This document shows, piece by piece, positions 44,405-53,003 of a DNA stretch of 64,000 bases (its first letter is position 1; each line of letters starts with the position of its first letter). The stretch is from positions 1 to 64,000 of the forward strand of contig NZ_JAFFZM010000032.1 of assembly GCF_017676345.1 (NCBI RefSeq), given 5' to 3'. The position numbers and the translations under genes were made by a program. The notes under the pieces are model-generated. The model searched no databases. It was given only the letters and a program-made list of their open reading frames with translations, and was not told the DNA's origin. This stretch comes from Streptomyces smyrnaeus (lineage in GTDB: Bacteria; Actinomycetota; Actinomycetes; Streptomycetales; Streptomycetaceae).

Positions 44405-46317
44405 GAGCGTCCTCCGTCGGGCCGGGTGAGGGTGGAGTGGAGCGCGGCCGCGTAGTCGGGCGCGGCCAAGGGGGTGGCACAGAGCGTCTCGGGAGGTGCC
44501 AGGCGGGCAGCGACCTCGTCCAGGTACGGCGCGAGGCGCGTGCACTGCCGGTCGGCTGCCGCCTCCAGCGAGGCCGCGGTCTCCCGGGAGAGCACGCCCG
44601 TCCATTGCAGCGGTCCGGCCAGCCGCAGCGCTTGTGTGACGCCGTAGAGGGCGACCAGCGCCCGCTGGGCCGGATCGTGGCCGCGCGCCGCGCTCACGGC
44701 GTCGACCACGGACTGCGCGGCGAGCCTGAGGGTATGGACCTGCCCCAGCTGACGGGTCCGCTCCAGCAGCGGGTTCCACAGCTCCATGCCCTCCAGCCCC
44801 TGCTGACGGCCTTCGTCGAGCGCGGTCCGAAGGCCGGCCGTCAGCCGCTGTTCCAGCGTGCCGACCACGGACAGCCACCAGTCGGGGTCGTCGGTGTCGG
44901 CCGGCCGGGAAGAGCCGTCGGCAGGGACCTCGTCGGCGGGTGCGGCCTCGTCGGCCAGGGCACGGCCGAGGTCCAGCAGGACGAGCCGGTTGTCGCCCCC
45001 GGCCGCGTCGAAGGCCTCCGCGAAGCCCGCGTAGCCGCTGAGCCGGTTGACGGTGAGATGCCCGGCGAGGCCGCAACGGCGGCGGCACTCGGCCGAGATC
45101 CGGGCCGCGCCGTCCACCGCAAGTGCTTTGAAGGCGGACAGCCGACGGTCGACCGAGGCCCACGGGGAGAACGCCGTTTCCGCCGCCCGGCCGCCTTGTG
45201 ACGCTTCGGCGGTGGCGTCCGGGCGGGCGTCCTGCGACCGCTGCCAGATGTCCAGCGCGGCGGTGGCAGCACAGTTGAGGGCGAACGCTTCCGCCGCCGC
45301 GCCGAACAGCGCGCGCTGCTGTGTGCTGTAGGCCAGTACAGGCGCTTCCGGAGCGAGCCGACCGTGCGAGCGCCGGTGCTGGGAGTGGCGCAACGCCGCG
45401 ACGGCGGACGCGCGGGCGGTCGCCGCGGCGGCCGACGGCACCGTCGCCCACAGCAGCCGGCCGACATCCAGCGTGCGCCGCAGCGCACGGTCGGGGTCGT
45501 CGCCGAGTGGATCGTGGTAGGCCCCGTCGGCGTCGATCCGTGCCGTACCGCGCAGCCAGCGGTCGTAGGGCAGTCGCGCGCCGTCGAACCTCACCAGCGC
45601 GTACTCCAGCGGCAGGGACTCCACGCCCAGGGCGCCGGAGATCTCCACCCCGGGGGAGGTGCGCCGCTCGTCGCACAGGTCGACCAGGAAGGGGTGGACC
45701 CCCCGGCAGCTGCCCCCCACCATCAGCCGGGCGCACACCACGGCTGACTGCGGCCTGCCGGGCACGCCGACACCGGAGAACTTGGCCGCGCCCGGGTCCG
45801 GGGTGCGCAGGACGAACTGCCCGCGCCCCGGCTCGAATTCGGCGGTGGTACGGATCGCCAGGTGGCTGTTGGCATCGCCGATCTCGGTGACCAGGAAGAC
45901 CCCTTTGCGGTAGCCGCTCTCCAGGGCGCCCACCACCTGAGCGAGGTCCGCGGAGGCCAGTTGCTGCTCGCTTGCCGAGTCGACGACGGAGCCGAGGCAC
46001 AGGACGTAGTGGTTGACGACCGTCATGTAGAGCGCGGGATCGGCAAGCGCGGTGCAGGCGCTCAGCGCGGCCATCCACTCGGGGTCCTTCAGCAGTACGC
46101 CGGGGGGCGGCGCCACCTTGGCCAGCCGCTCCAGTTCGTGGTGCGTCCGGTGGTTGCGGCTCGTCGCCTCCCCCGGTTCGGGGGGCCGGAGAGGGCCGAG
46201 GGCTTCCGCGAGGGTGCGGGCCTGGTCCGTCCGTAAGGGGTCGGCCATCCGCTGGGGCAGGGAAGGCGGGGCGGTAGGGGTGGGTGATCGCTCCGGGGTG
46301 CGGGGTGTCGGGGTCAC
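44401..46317 (-). CDS. acyl-CoA oxidase/dehydrogenase-like flavoprotein with TTA codon
   Basis: A 638-aa protein of the acyl-CoA oxidase group. The FAD/substrate region shows LVTEIGDANSHLAIRTTA, FSGVGVPGRPQSAVVCARL and GVHPFLVDL, then a helical C-terminal half (about 300-630). It would introduce an alpha,beta double bond into an acyl thioester, possibly the desaturation step missing from the operon. The leucine in ADPLRTD, about 28 codons in, is TTA (46234-46236), so translation should need the bldA tRNA. The GTG start overlaps the acyltransferase stop. Confidence 0.83.
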   Translation of the reverse strand: MTPTPRTPERSPTPTAPPSLPQRMADPLRTDQARTLAEALGPLRPPEPGEATSRNHRTHHELERLAKVAPPPGVLLKDPEWMAALSACTALADPALYMTVVNHYVLCLGSVVDSASEQQLASADLAQVVGALESGYRKGVFLVTEIGDANSHLAIRTTAEFEPGRGQFVLRTPDPGAAKFSGVGVPGRPQSAVVCARLMVGGSCRGVHPFLVDLCDERRTSPGVEISGALGVESLPLEYALVRFDGARLPYDRWLRGTARIDADGAYHDPLGDDPDRALRRTLDVGRLLWATVPSAAAATARASAVAALRHSQHRRSHGRLAPEAPVLAYSTQQRALFGAAAEAFALNCAATAALDIWQRSQDARPDATAEASQGGRAAETAFSPWASVDRRLSAFKALAVDGAARISAECRRRCGLAGHLTVNRLSGYAGFAEAFDAAGGDNRLVLLDLGRALADEAAPADEVPADGSSRPADTDDPDWWLSVVGTLEQRLTAGLRTALDEGRQQGLEGMELWNPLLERTRQLGQVHTLRLAAQSVVDAVSAARGHDPAQRALVALYGVTQALRLAGPLQWTGVLSRETAASLEAAADRQCTRLAPYLDEVAARLAPPETLCATPLAAPDYAAALHSTLTRPDGGRS

Positions 46318-47402
46318 GCGCTCTCTCCCTGGGGCTCGCGGTGGGATGCGGTGCCGGATGTGGCCGCTGTGGCGTCGGCCGGTGCGGGCCGCCGGCCGAG
46401 GCGGTGCGGGCGCTCCCAGGGGAAATCCGGGTCGGTGAGCGGGCTGCGGGCCGTGACGCCGTTCCGGTGGGCGAGGACGCGCTCGGCGTTGTGGGTCAGT
46501 GCCTGGCCCGTGCCGCACTCCAGCAGCAGCGTGGGGCCCGGGGCCGCGGCCTGGCGGAGGACGTCGGGCAGCCGTGCGGGGCAGGGCAGACAGGCGGCCA
46601 GCCCACGGTGCACGTCGTCGTCCCTTCCGTACGGCCCGCCGTGGACGGCGGAGTGGACGGGTGTGTGGCCCGGCCGTGCGGGCAGGGTGCGGATCGCCGC
46701 CTCGAACTCCTCGGCCCGGGCGGTCAGTGACGGGTGGTGGGAGGTGAAGGGCAGCCGGAGCCGGACAGCGGCCACCCCGTGCTCCTCCGCGCACCTCTCC
46801 ACCTGGGAGAGTTCATGGGTGGGGCCGCTGAGGACGGTTTCGTCCAGGTCGTTGACGCAGGCCACGGCCACCCTTGGGCTCGCCGAGGCGTCGATCAGTT
46901 TCTCCGCCTCGCCGGCGCCGGCGGCGAGCAGCGTCATACCGCCGGGGCAGCGGCTCAGACAGCGGGAGAGCCTGCAGGCGATACGGGTACCGTCGGCAAG
47001 GTCGAACACCCCGGCGGCGGTGAGGGCGGCGATCTCTCCGAAGCTCACCGCGACGATGCGCCGAGGCGCGGCACCGACGGCGCACAGTGCCCGGTGGATC
47101 GCCATGGAGGCACCGAACAGCGCCACTTGCGGGGTGCCCACCGGGCCCGCGGCCAGTTTCCTGCCGTTCGGCGGTGTGTCACCCAGCAGGGCGGGGCCGA
47201 GAGCGGGGATCCCGTACTCCCCGCTCGCCTCGTCGACCCGCGCGAACACCTCCCGCACGGCGGCACGCACCACGGAATGGGCGCGAGCGGCAGTCACCAG
47301 CGGTGAGACGGCGAAATCCCCCTGGCCGGGGAAGAGATGGACGATGTCGGGCGATGGCTGACATGGCGCCGGCGGCGCTGGTCGGTCATGTGCTGGGGGC
47401 AT
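46314..47402 (-). CDS. malonyl-CoA:ACP acyltransferase-like protein
   Basis: A 362-aa FabD/AT-fold enzyme, first in the operon. FPGQG at 24-28 and the nucleophile S120 in VAVSFGEIAAL are present, and FTSHHPSL carries the catalytic His (222/223). The usual GHS before the serine reads AVS, so the conserved His preceding the nucleophile is Val. It should load extender units onto the ACP; specificity cannot be assigned. The ATG follows a GGAGAGGCAAGGA ribosome-binding region. Confidence 0.82.
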   Translation of the reverse strand: MPPAHDRPAPPAPCQPSPDIVHLFPGQGDFAVSPLVTAARAHSVVRAAVREVFARVDEASGEYGIPALGPALLGDTPPNGRKLAAGPVGTPQVALFGASMAIHRALCAVGAAPRRIVAVSFGEIAALTAAGVFDLADGTRIACRLSRCLSRCPGGMTLLAAGAGEAEKLIDASASPRVAVACVNDLDETVLSGPTHELSQVERCAEEHGVAAVRLRLPFTSHHPSLTARAEEFEAAIRTLPARPGHTPVHSAVHGGPYGRDDDVHRGLAACLPCPARLPDVLRQAAAPGPTLLLECGTGQALTHNAERVLAHRNGVTARSPLTDPDFPWERPHRLGRRPAPADATAATSGTASHREPQGESA

Positions 47403-48007
47403 GTTCCTTGCCTCTCCTTCCGTGGAAGCGGCCTGTCGGACCTCCCCTCGGCGGGGGAAGGGACCTCTCCCCCGACGGCCCAGCGGCTCCGGTTGCGGGA
47501 GGAGGCACTGCTCCGGTCGACACGGGCTTACGGCCGGGGGACGGCCGATACCGGCCGGGAGACGGTCGATACGGCCGGTCGCGGCTGCGGGGGGCGCTCG
47601 CCGGGGCGGCGCCGGAACCATACGGAGCAGGTCATGTTTTTGGACTTTTTCCGGCGCGGGCCGACAACTGCCCGCGCCACCGGCGGCTTTCCCCGCCGAC
47701 CGCCTGTGACCTGCGACGCAGCGGCAGGCCACACCGGCCCGTGCACGGCTGTTGCCGGTCCGGCGGCTGCAACGGGCGCACCGACAACGCCGGGGCCATG
47801 GCGCCCCATGTGTACGGTCCGAAAATGCCCCCGGCCCATGTGGGGAAGGTTCCGCCCGGGGTATGTCTCCACCGAAACACAAGCACGGGCGCGGTGATGA
47901 AGGATTCCGGTCACCGAGGCGTGAACGCGTTGAAAGTCCCGGGGCCGCACGGCGGCCGGGGCGGACTCCCGGGCACGAGACCGGGCGGAGTGAGTGGGGA
48001 GACTCCC
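47403..48007. promoter_or_regulatory. 605-bp divergent control region of the biosynthetic operon
   Basis: This region lies between the leftward operon and the rightward TPR regulator. It contains direct repeats GACGG-C/T-CGATA-N-CGGCCGG at 47540-47558 and 47561-47578, and a CCCATGTG motif repeated at 47803 and 47837. No convincing ORF is present. These repeats are candidate binding sites for the adjacent regulator. Confidence 0.45.
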
Positions 48008-49408
48008 ATGGCCCGTCGAAGGCCCAATCAGCAACTCGCCGCACTGCTCGCGGAGTCGGGGTGGAGCGCGGGCGAACTGGCCCGCGCGGTCAACGCCCTG
48101 GGGACCAAGTACGGCCTCCGGCTGCGCTACGACCGGACGGCTGTCGCCCACTGGCTGGAGGGGTCCCGGCCGCGCTCACCCGTCCCGGGGCTGGTGGCCC
48201 AGGTGTTCGGGCGCCGCCTGGGTCGCGCCGTACACACCGCCGAGACCGGGCTGGACAGCGCGGCACCCACCAGGACCCCGACCGACGTGGTGTCGCGAAC
48301 CGTCGACCCGGTGGCACGTCTGACGACGCTGTGCAGGGCCGACGCGGACCCGGCCCGCAGGCTCGCCCTCAACCGGGAGATGTTCACCTCCGGCGACGTC
48401 AGGCTGCCTGCCTGGCCGCCGCCGACCGGGCCGCGGTCCGAGCGGCCGGACCGTACGGCGTGGACCACAGCTGCGCACACCGACGCGCGCCTCGCGGACA
48501 TGGTCACCGTCTTCGCCGAGCTGGCGGAGAAGTACGGCGGCGCGCACGCCCGTTCCGCGCTCGGTGCCTACGTGGCCGACGACGTCGCCCCCCGGCTGAC
48601 GGCGTCTCCCGACGGCGGGACGCTCGACCCCACGGTGCTGACCGGCAGCGCCCGACTGATGCATCTGCTGGGCACGATGGCCTCCGACGCCGGGCTGCCG
48701 AACCTCGGATACCACTGCTACCGGTCGGCTCTCGATCTGGCATACCGGGCCGACGACCGGAACGTCTACGCGATCACCCTGCGCACCATGGGCGTACTGG
48801 CCCTGCGCCTGGACGATCCGACAGGCGCCCGGCAGTGGTCGCGGACAGCCCTGGAGGTGGCGGCCGCCACCGCGACCTCCCACGTGCTGACCTATCTGTA
48901 CGCGGGGCGCGCACTGGTGCGGGCCACCGACGGGGAGCGAAAAGCGGCGCTGGCGGATCTGCTGGCCGCCGAACGCTCCCACGCCGCCCGGCCCGGCGCC
49001 GAGGCGGACACCGGCCCCCTCGCACCCTTCACGCGGTACCCACCGGCGGCGTTCCACTACCAGCGCGGCGAGGTCCTGCTGGCCCTGGGCGACCGCAAGC
49101 AGGCCGTCACCGCCTTCCACGACTCGCTGGCCGTGCGCCCGGCGGGCCACCACATCCCGCTCGTCCTCACCCATGCGCGGCTGGCCGAGACCTTGCTGCA
49201 GCTGGGCGACATCGAGGCCGCGCTCGACCAGTGCCGGCACAGCTGCCTGCACTACCCGCACACCGCCTCCCGCCGTACGACCACCGCGCTGACCGCCCTT
49301 CGCCGTTCGCTGGCCCCCTATCGCCGGCATCCGCAGGCACGGGAGGTCCGCGACCGCATCGTCCAGCTGACGCGGTCGGCCGCCCCCGGTTCCGGAGGTA
49401 TGGCGTAG
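48008..49408 (+). CDS. HTH-TPR transcriptional regulator
   Basis: A 466-aa protein with a divergent N-terminal helix-turn-helix (about 1-65: QLAALLAESGWSAGELARAVN, then YDRTAVAHWLEGSRPR) and a long helical region (about 150-440) with tetratricopeptide-like repeats. This is a common Streptomyces regulator type, often for specialised metabolite genes. It is divergent from the seven-gene operon and is its probable regulator. The ATG has GGGGAGA upstream. Confidence 0.8.
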   Translation: MARRRPNQQLAALLAESGWSAGELARAVNALGTKYGLRLRYDRTAVAHWLEGSRPRSPVPGLVAQVFGRRLGRAVHTAETGLDSAAPTRTPTDVVSRTVDPVARLTTLCRADADPARRLALNREMFTSGDVRLPAWPPPTGPRSERPDRTAWTTAAHTDARLADMVTVFAELAEKYGGAHARSALGAYVADDVAPRLTASPDGGTLDPTVLTGSARLMHLLGTMASDAGLPNLGYHCYRSALDLAYRADDRNVYAITLRTMGVLALRLDDPTGARQWSRTALEVAAATATSHVLTYLYAGRALVRATDGERKAALADLLAAERSHAARPGAEADTGPLAPFTRYPPAAFHYQRGEVLLALGDRKQAVTAFHDSLAVRPAGHHIPLVLTHARLAETLLQLGDIEAALDQCRHSCLHYPHTASRRTTTALTALRRSLAPYRRHPQAREVRDRIVQLTRSAAPGSGGMA

Positions 49409-49569
49409 GCCGAGCACATGGGCGCACTCTCCCGCAGGCACTCCTCGTCGACGGGCTCCGTGGCCGGTGGGCGGAGTCCGTACCCGGCGAGCCCTAGGGC
49501 GAAGGTGTGGAGGCGGCTGGGACCTTCTCCCGATGCCTGTACGGGGTGCGGGCGCGCAGGATGGCGGCC

Positions 49570-51087
49570 ATGTCATCCAGAACGTCACCGTCCCCCAGCA
49601 CCTCTTCGAAGGAGGCCCCGGCGACCGGACACGCCACCCGCGCGTGGGCTGTCGTGCTGGCCTCCAGCATCGGCCAGTTCCTCGTCGTCCTGGACGTGTC
49701 CGTCGTCAACGTGGCGCTGCCCAGCATCCGCGACGGGCTGTCGCTGAGCAGCGGAACCCTGCAATGGGTGGTGAACGCCTACGCGTTGACCTTCGCGGGC
49801 TTTCTGCTGCTGGGCGGGCGCGCCGCCGACCTCTTCGGCCGGAAACCCGTCTACCTGGTGGGGCTGGGCCTGTTCACCGCCGCGAGCCTCGCGGGCGGAC
49901 TCGCGCGCGACCCGGAGATGCTCATCGTCGCGCGCGCCGTCCAGGGGGTCGGCGCGGCGGTCCTCGCGCCCGTCACCCTCTCGCTGCTGACCTCCACCTT
50001 CCCCGAGGGGCCCGCCCGGACCCGGGCGATAGCGACCTGGGCCGCTGTGGGCACGGCCGGCGGTGCGGCCGGCGGACTGGTCGGCGGGCTGCTGACGGAC
50101 CTGCTGTCCTGGCGGTGGGTGCTGCTGATCAATGTGCCCGTGGGGGTGCTCGTCGTCGCCGTGGTCGTGCTCGGGCTCGCTGAGCGGCACGAGAGGACCG
50201 CCCGGCGGGGCCTGGATCTGCCGGGAGCGGCGCTGGTGACCCTGGGCGTCGCGGCCCTCGCGTACGGCATCGGCCGCACCGAGTCGCAGTCCTGGGGCAC
50301 TGCCGAGGTGCTGGTCCCGCTGGTGGGCGGGGTGCTGGCACTGGCGGCCTTCGTCGCGGTGGAGGCGCGTACGGCCGAACCGCTCGTGCCGCTCCGGTTG
50401 TTCAGGTTGCGTGCTGTGGCCGCCGGGAACGTCGTGACGTTCGTCGCCATGACCGGTGCCTTCGCGATGTGGTACTTCCTGTCGCTCTACATGCAGAACG
50501 TGCTCGGCTACTCCGCCGTCCGCGCGGGCCTCTCCTTCCTGCCGCACACGGCGGGCGTCATCGTGGGGTCCAAGGTGGCGCCCCGGCTGATGAGGCGGTT
50601 CGGCACCCGCACGATGGTGGCGGCGGGCGGTGTGGTGACCACCGCCGGGTTCGGCTGGCAGGGGCTCGTACTGGCGGCCGACGGCACCTTTCTCGGCACG
50701 ATCCTGGGCCCCGGCGTCCTGATGGCCACCGGGATCGGGCTGTTGATGACCCCGCTGACCGACGCGGCGACGACGGGTGCCGCCGCCCGGGAGGCGGGAG
50801 TGGTGGCCGGACTGGTCAACACCTCGCGGCAGATCGGCGGCGCGCTCGGCCTCGCCGTTCTGGGCGCCGTCGCCGTCGCAGCGACCGCCGCGGACGGCGC
50901 CGAGCCCGGTCCGGGGCAGCTCGCCGACGGCTACGCCGCCGCTTACCTGGCCGCGGCCGCGCTCACAGCCGCTTCGGTGGTGCTCGTCGGTCTGCTGCCG
51001 CGCACCGAGAATCCGCCGAAGCAGCGGCCCACGTCGTCCTCCCGGCCCGCCGAGACCACCGGAAGCACCGAGGATGCCATCGCCTAG
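49570..51087 (+). CDS. MFS transporter, DHA2 (14-TM, EmrB/QacA) family
   Basis: A 505-aa exporter with about 14 helices. Hallmarks are LDVSVVNVALPSI in helix 1 (motif D1), GGRAADLFGRKPV (motif A) and LTLAPVT/GGAAGGLVGGLL (motif C) signalling drug/H+ antiport. The ATG at 49570 lies nine bases after AGG; one three codons upstream is possible. It follows the TPR regulator, so export of the operon's product and self-resistance are likely. Confidence 0.9.
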   Translation: MSSRTSPSPSTSSKEAPATGHATRAWAVVLASSIGQFLVVLDVSVVNVALPSIRDGLSLSSGTLQWVVNAYALTFAGFLLLGGRAADLFGRKPVYLVGLGLFTAASLAGGLARDPEMLIVARAVQGVGAAVLAPVTLSLLTSTFPEGPARTRAIATWAAVGTAGGAAGGLVGGLLTDLLSWRWVLLINVPVGVLVVAVVVLGLAERHERTARRGLDLPGAALVTLGVAALAYGIGRTESQSWGTAEVLVPLVGGVLALAAFVAVEARTAEPLVPLRLFRLRAVAAGNVVTFVAMTGAFAMWYFLSLYMQNVLGYSAVRAGLSFLPHTAGVIVGSKVAPRLMRRFGTRTMVAAGGVVTTAGFGWQGLVLAADGTFLGTILGPGVLMATGIGLLMTPLTDAATTGAAAREAGVVAGLVNTSRQIGGALGLAVLGAVAVAATAADGAEPGPGQLADGYAAAYLAAAALTAASVVLVGLLPRTENPPKQRPTSSSRPAETTGSTEDAIA

Positions 51088-51092
51088 GCCGA

Positions 51093-51123
51093 CGCTCCCG
51101 GCGGAGCGTATCCGCCGGGAGCG
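51093..51123. terminator. terminator after DHA2 exporter
   Basis: CGCTCCCGGCGGA / TCCGCCGGGAGCG is a perfect 13-bp stem with a GCGTA loop, beginning 5 bp after the stop. Confidence 0.88.
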
Positions 51124-51214
51124 CGGGCGGGGCGGAACGGAGGGCCGGCACATGCCGCGGGTTCGCGCGTTGCGACACGTTCCGGAGCGGCCGCACGGTG
51201 GTACAGAGGGCGGC

Positions 51215-51859
51215 ATGCCGAACTTCCGCTTCCGAGCCGTGTCCCGTTCAGGTGCCGCCGCCCCCGCCCTTCTCGGCGCGGCGGCCGTGCTGCTGGGCGT
51301 CGGCGGCCTGACCGCCTGCAGCACCTCCGACTCCAGCCTGTACGCCGGTGCGGGCGAGGCGTCGTCGACGGCCTCCCCCACCTTCTCCGCGGAGGAGAGC
51401 GCCTCCCCCGCAAAGGTGTCGCTGTCCGTACGGCACGGGCTGACGGCCCTGGGCACGGCGGAGCGCGCCGTGTCGCGCGGCACCGCCTACCACCTCCTGC
51501 GCGACGACGAGGGCACGCCGGAATGGGAGATCAAGGTCGCGGCGGAGAGCGGTGCCGAATGGGCGGTGACCGTCTCGGACGACGGCACGGAGGTCACGGA
51601 CAAGCACGAGGACAAGACACCGGACGACAGTGCCGGCAAGTTCGACACCTTCCGGGTACCGATCGCGAAGGCCGTGCAGCGCGCGGCCGACCGGCACCCC
51701 GACCAGGAGCTGCACGCGGTCGCGAGCAGCAAGAACGCGAAGGGCGAGGACATGTGGAAGGTGACCCTCACCAGCGGCACCCTCGCCGAGGCGCCCCGGA
51801 CCCACACTCTGGTCGACACCAGGACCGGCAAGGTCAGCAGGGTGAAGGAGAGGAAGTGA
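51215..51859 (+). CDS. PepSY-domain lipoprotein
   Basis: A 214-aa lipoprotein. The signal ends in the lipobox LTACS (Cys about 35), followed by a Ser/Ala/Thr-rich linker. Two PepSY-like repeats come next: AVSRGTAYHLLRDDEGTPEWEIKVAAESGAEWAV near 87-120, and AVQRAADRHPDQELHAV near 150 onward. PepSY proteins inhibit or bind peptidases and sense the cell envelope. AGAGGGCGGC precedes the ATG. It converges on the disrupted ltrA. Confidence 0.82.
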   Translation: MPNFRFRAVSRSGAAAPALLGAAAVLLGVGGLTACSTSDSSLYAGAGEASSTASPTFSAEESASPAKVSLSVRHGLTALGTAERAVSRGTAYHLLRDDEGTPEWEIKVAAESGAEWAVTVSDDGTEVTDKHEDKTPDDSAGKFDTFRVPIAKAVQRAADRHPDQELHAVASSKNAKGEDMWKVTLTSGTLAEAPRTHTLVDTRTGKVSRVKERK

Positions 51860-51886
51860 ACCCCGCTCGGCGGCTCCAGGCCCGCC

Positions 51887-52866
51887 TCAGCTCTCCTTGG
51901 GGGCGCCGCGCCGGAGGGCAGCGATGGTGGCCGCCAGCGTCGCGGCAACGGCCAGCCCCATGCCGAGGACGGCGCCGCCCAGGCCGAACAGCGGAGGGCT
52001 GAACCCCAGGCCGAGCACCACGAGCGCCCCGGCCACCACCAGCAGCCCGTGCCCCACCGTTCCGGTGCCGGTGATCCGGTGGAGCGCGCCCAGGAGGAGC
52101 AGCACGACCACCACGGGGACGGCCACGGACAGGCCGGCGGACTGCTCGGTCAGATGTGCGTGGTGCTCGACGGCGTCCAGGGCCACCTCCAGTCCGGCAC
52201 CGAGGGCGGCCAGCGCGGCGAAGACGATGTAGTGGCTGTATCCCCACACCAGCGCGGTGCGCAAGGAGGTCAGCTCGGCCTCGTTGCCGGCGAAGTAGAT
52301 CCACCACAGGGCGAAGACGAGCAGCAGCCCGCCGAGGACGATCAGCACCACGGTGGCGGACAGCCCGTGGTCCGTCAGTGCGGACTGGACGGCCGCGAGG
52401 CTGGCGAGGATGACCTCGCCCAGCACGATGATGGTGAACAGCCCGTACCGCTCGGCGATATGGCCGGGGTGCCAGGTGGTGCGACGCCCCAGGGACTCCG
52501 CCCATGCGGGTACGGCCAGCTCCGCCACCACCAGCACCACGAAGGTGACCGGCGCCCACACACCGGGCGCCCACAGCCGGGCGATCCACCCGACCTGCAC
52601 CACGGCGATCCCCGCGGCGTACCGCAGCGCGGCGGCACGGCCCCCGGGGTGCTCGGCCGCCGCCCGCAGCCACTGGGCGATCATCGCGAGGCGCATCAGG
52701 ACGTAACCGACCACGACCACCGAGAAGTCGCCATCCTGGAAGGCGTCCGGCACCCCCGCGGCCAGCACCAGCACCCCGGCCATCTGCAGCAGGGTCAGCA
52801 GCCGGTAGGGCACGTCGTCGGTGTCGTAGGCGGAGGCGAACCAGGTGAAATTCATCCAGGCCCACC
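51887..52866 (-). pseudogene. ltrA: LtrA family membrane protein, 3' fragment separated by element insertion
   Basis: About 325 codons of a low-temperature-requirement A protein. The chromosomal part begins at GWAWMNFTWFASAYDTDD, which in intact LtrA is preceded by a conserved FFAIWW segment. Multiple membrane helices and ERYGLFTIIVLGE, typical of LtrA, follow. Its missing N-terminal part lies at 63298-63530 beyond the integrative element. Joining the two at the GCCCACC core restores one frame. The local ORF continues a few codons into the element (start at 52876) but has no proper promoter. Confidence 0.93.
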
Positions 52867-52888
52867 CGTGAGCCAACGGAGCAACACC
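52860..52888. other. attL: left junction of the integrative element
   Basis: The 7-bp core GCCCACC (52860-52866) joins ltrA sequence on the left to CGTGAGCC-AACGGAGCAACACC (52867-52888) inside the element. That inner arm is the near-perfect complement of the inner arm at the right junction (19 of 22 positions). Confidence 0.88.
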
Positions 52889-53003
52889 GCTCTGACCTGG
52901 GGTTCTTTACAGACTCCCCCCGTGTAGCCCGTAGGGCCGACCGGCGGGCAGCGAGGCAGCACCCCAAGCCGAGGGCGGTACGACTTCGGCGAACGGATGA
53001 CAG

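Noticed and set aside
47403..48007. Gamma-butyrolactone autoregulatory element (ARE) before the biosynthetic operon
   Set aside because: CCGGCCGG-containing repeats are present but no ACATACNAACCGG-type dyad was found, and no receptor gene is adjacent.
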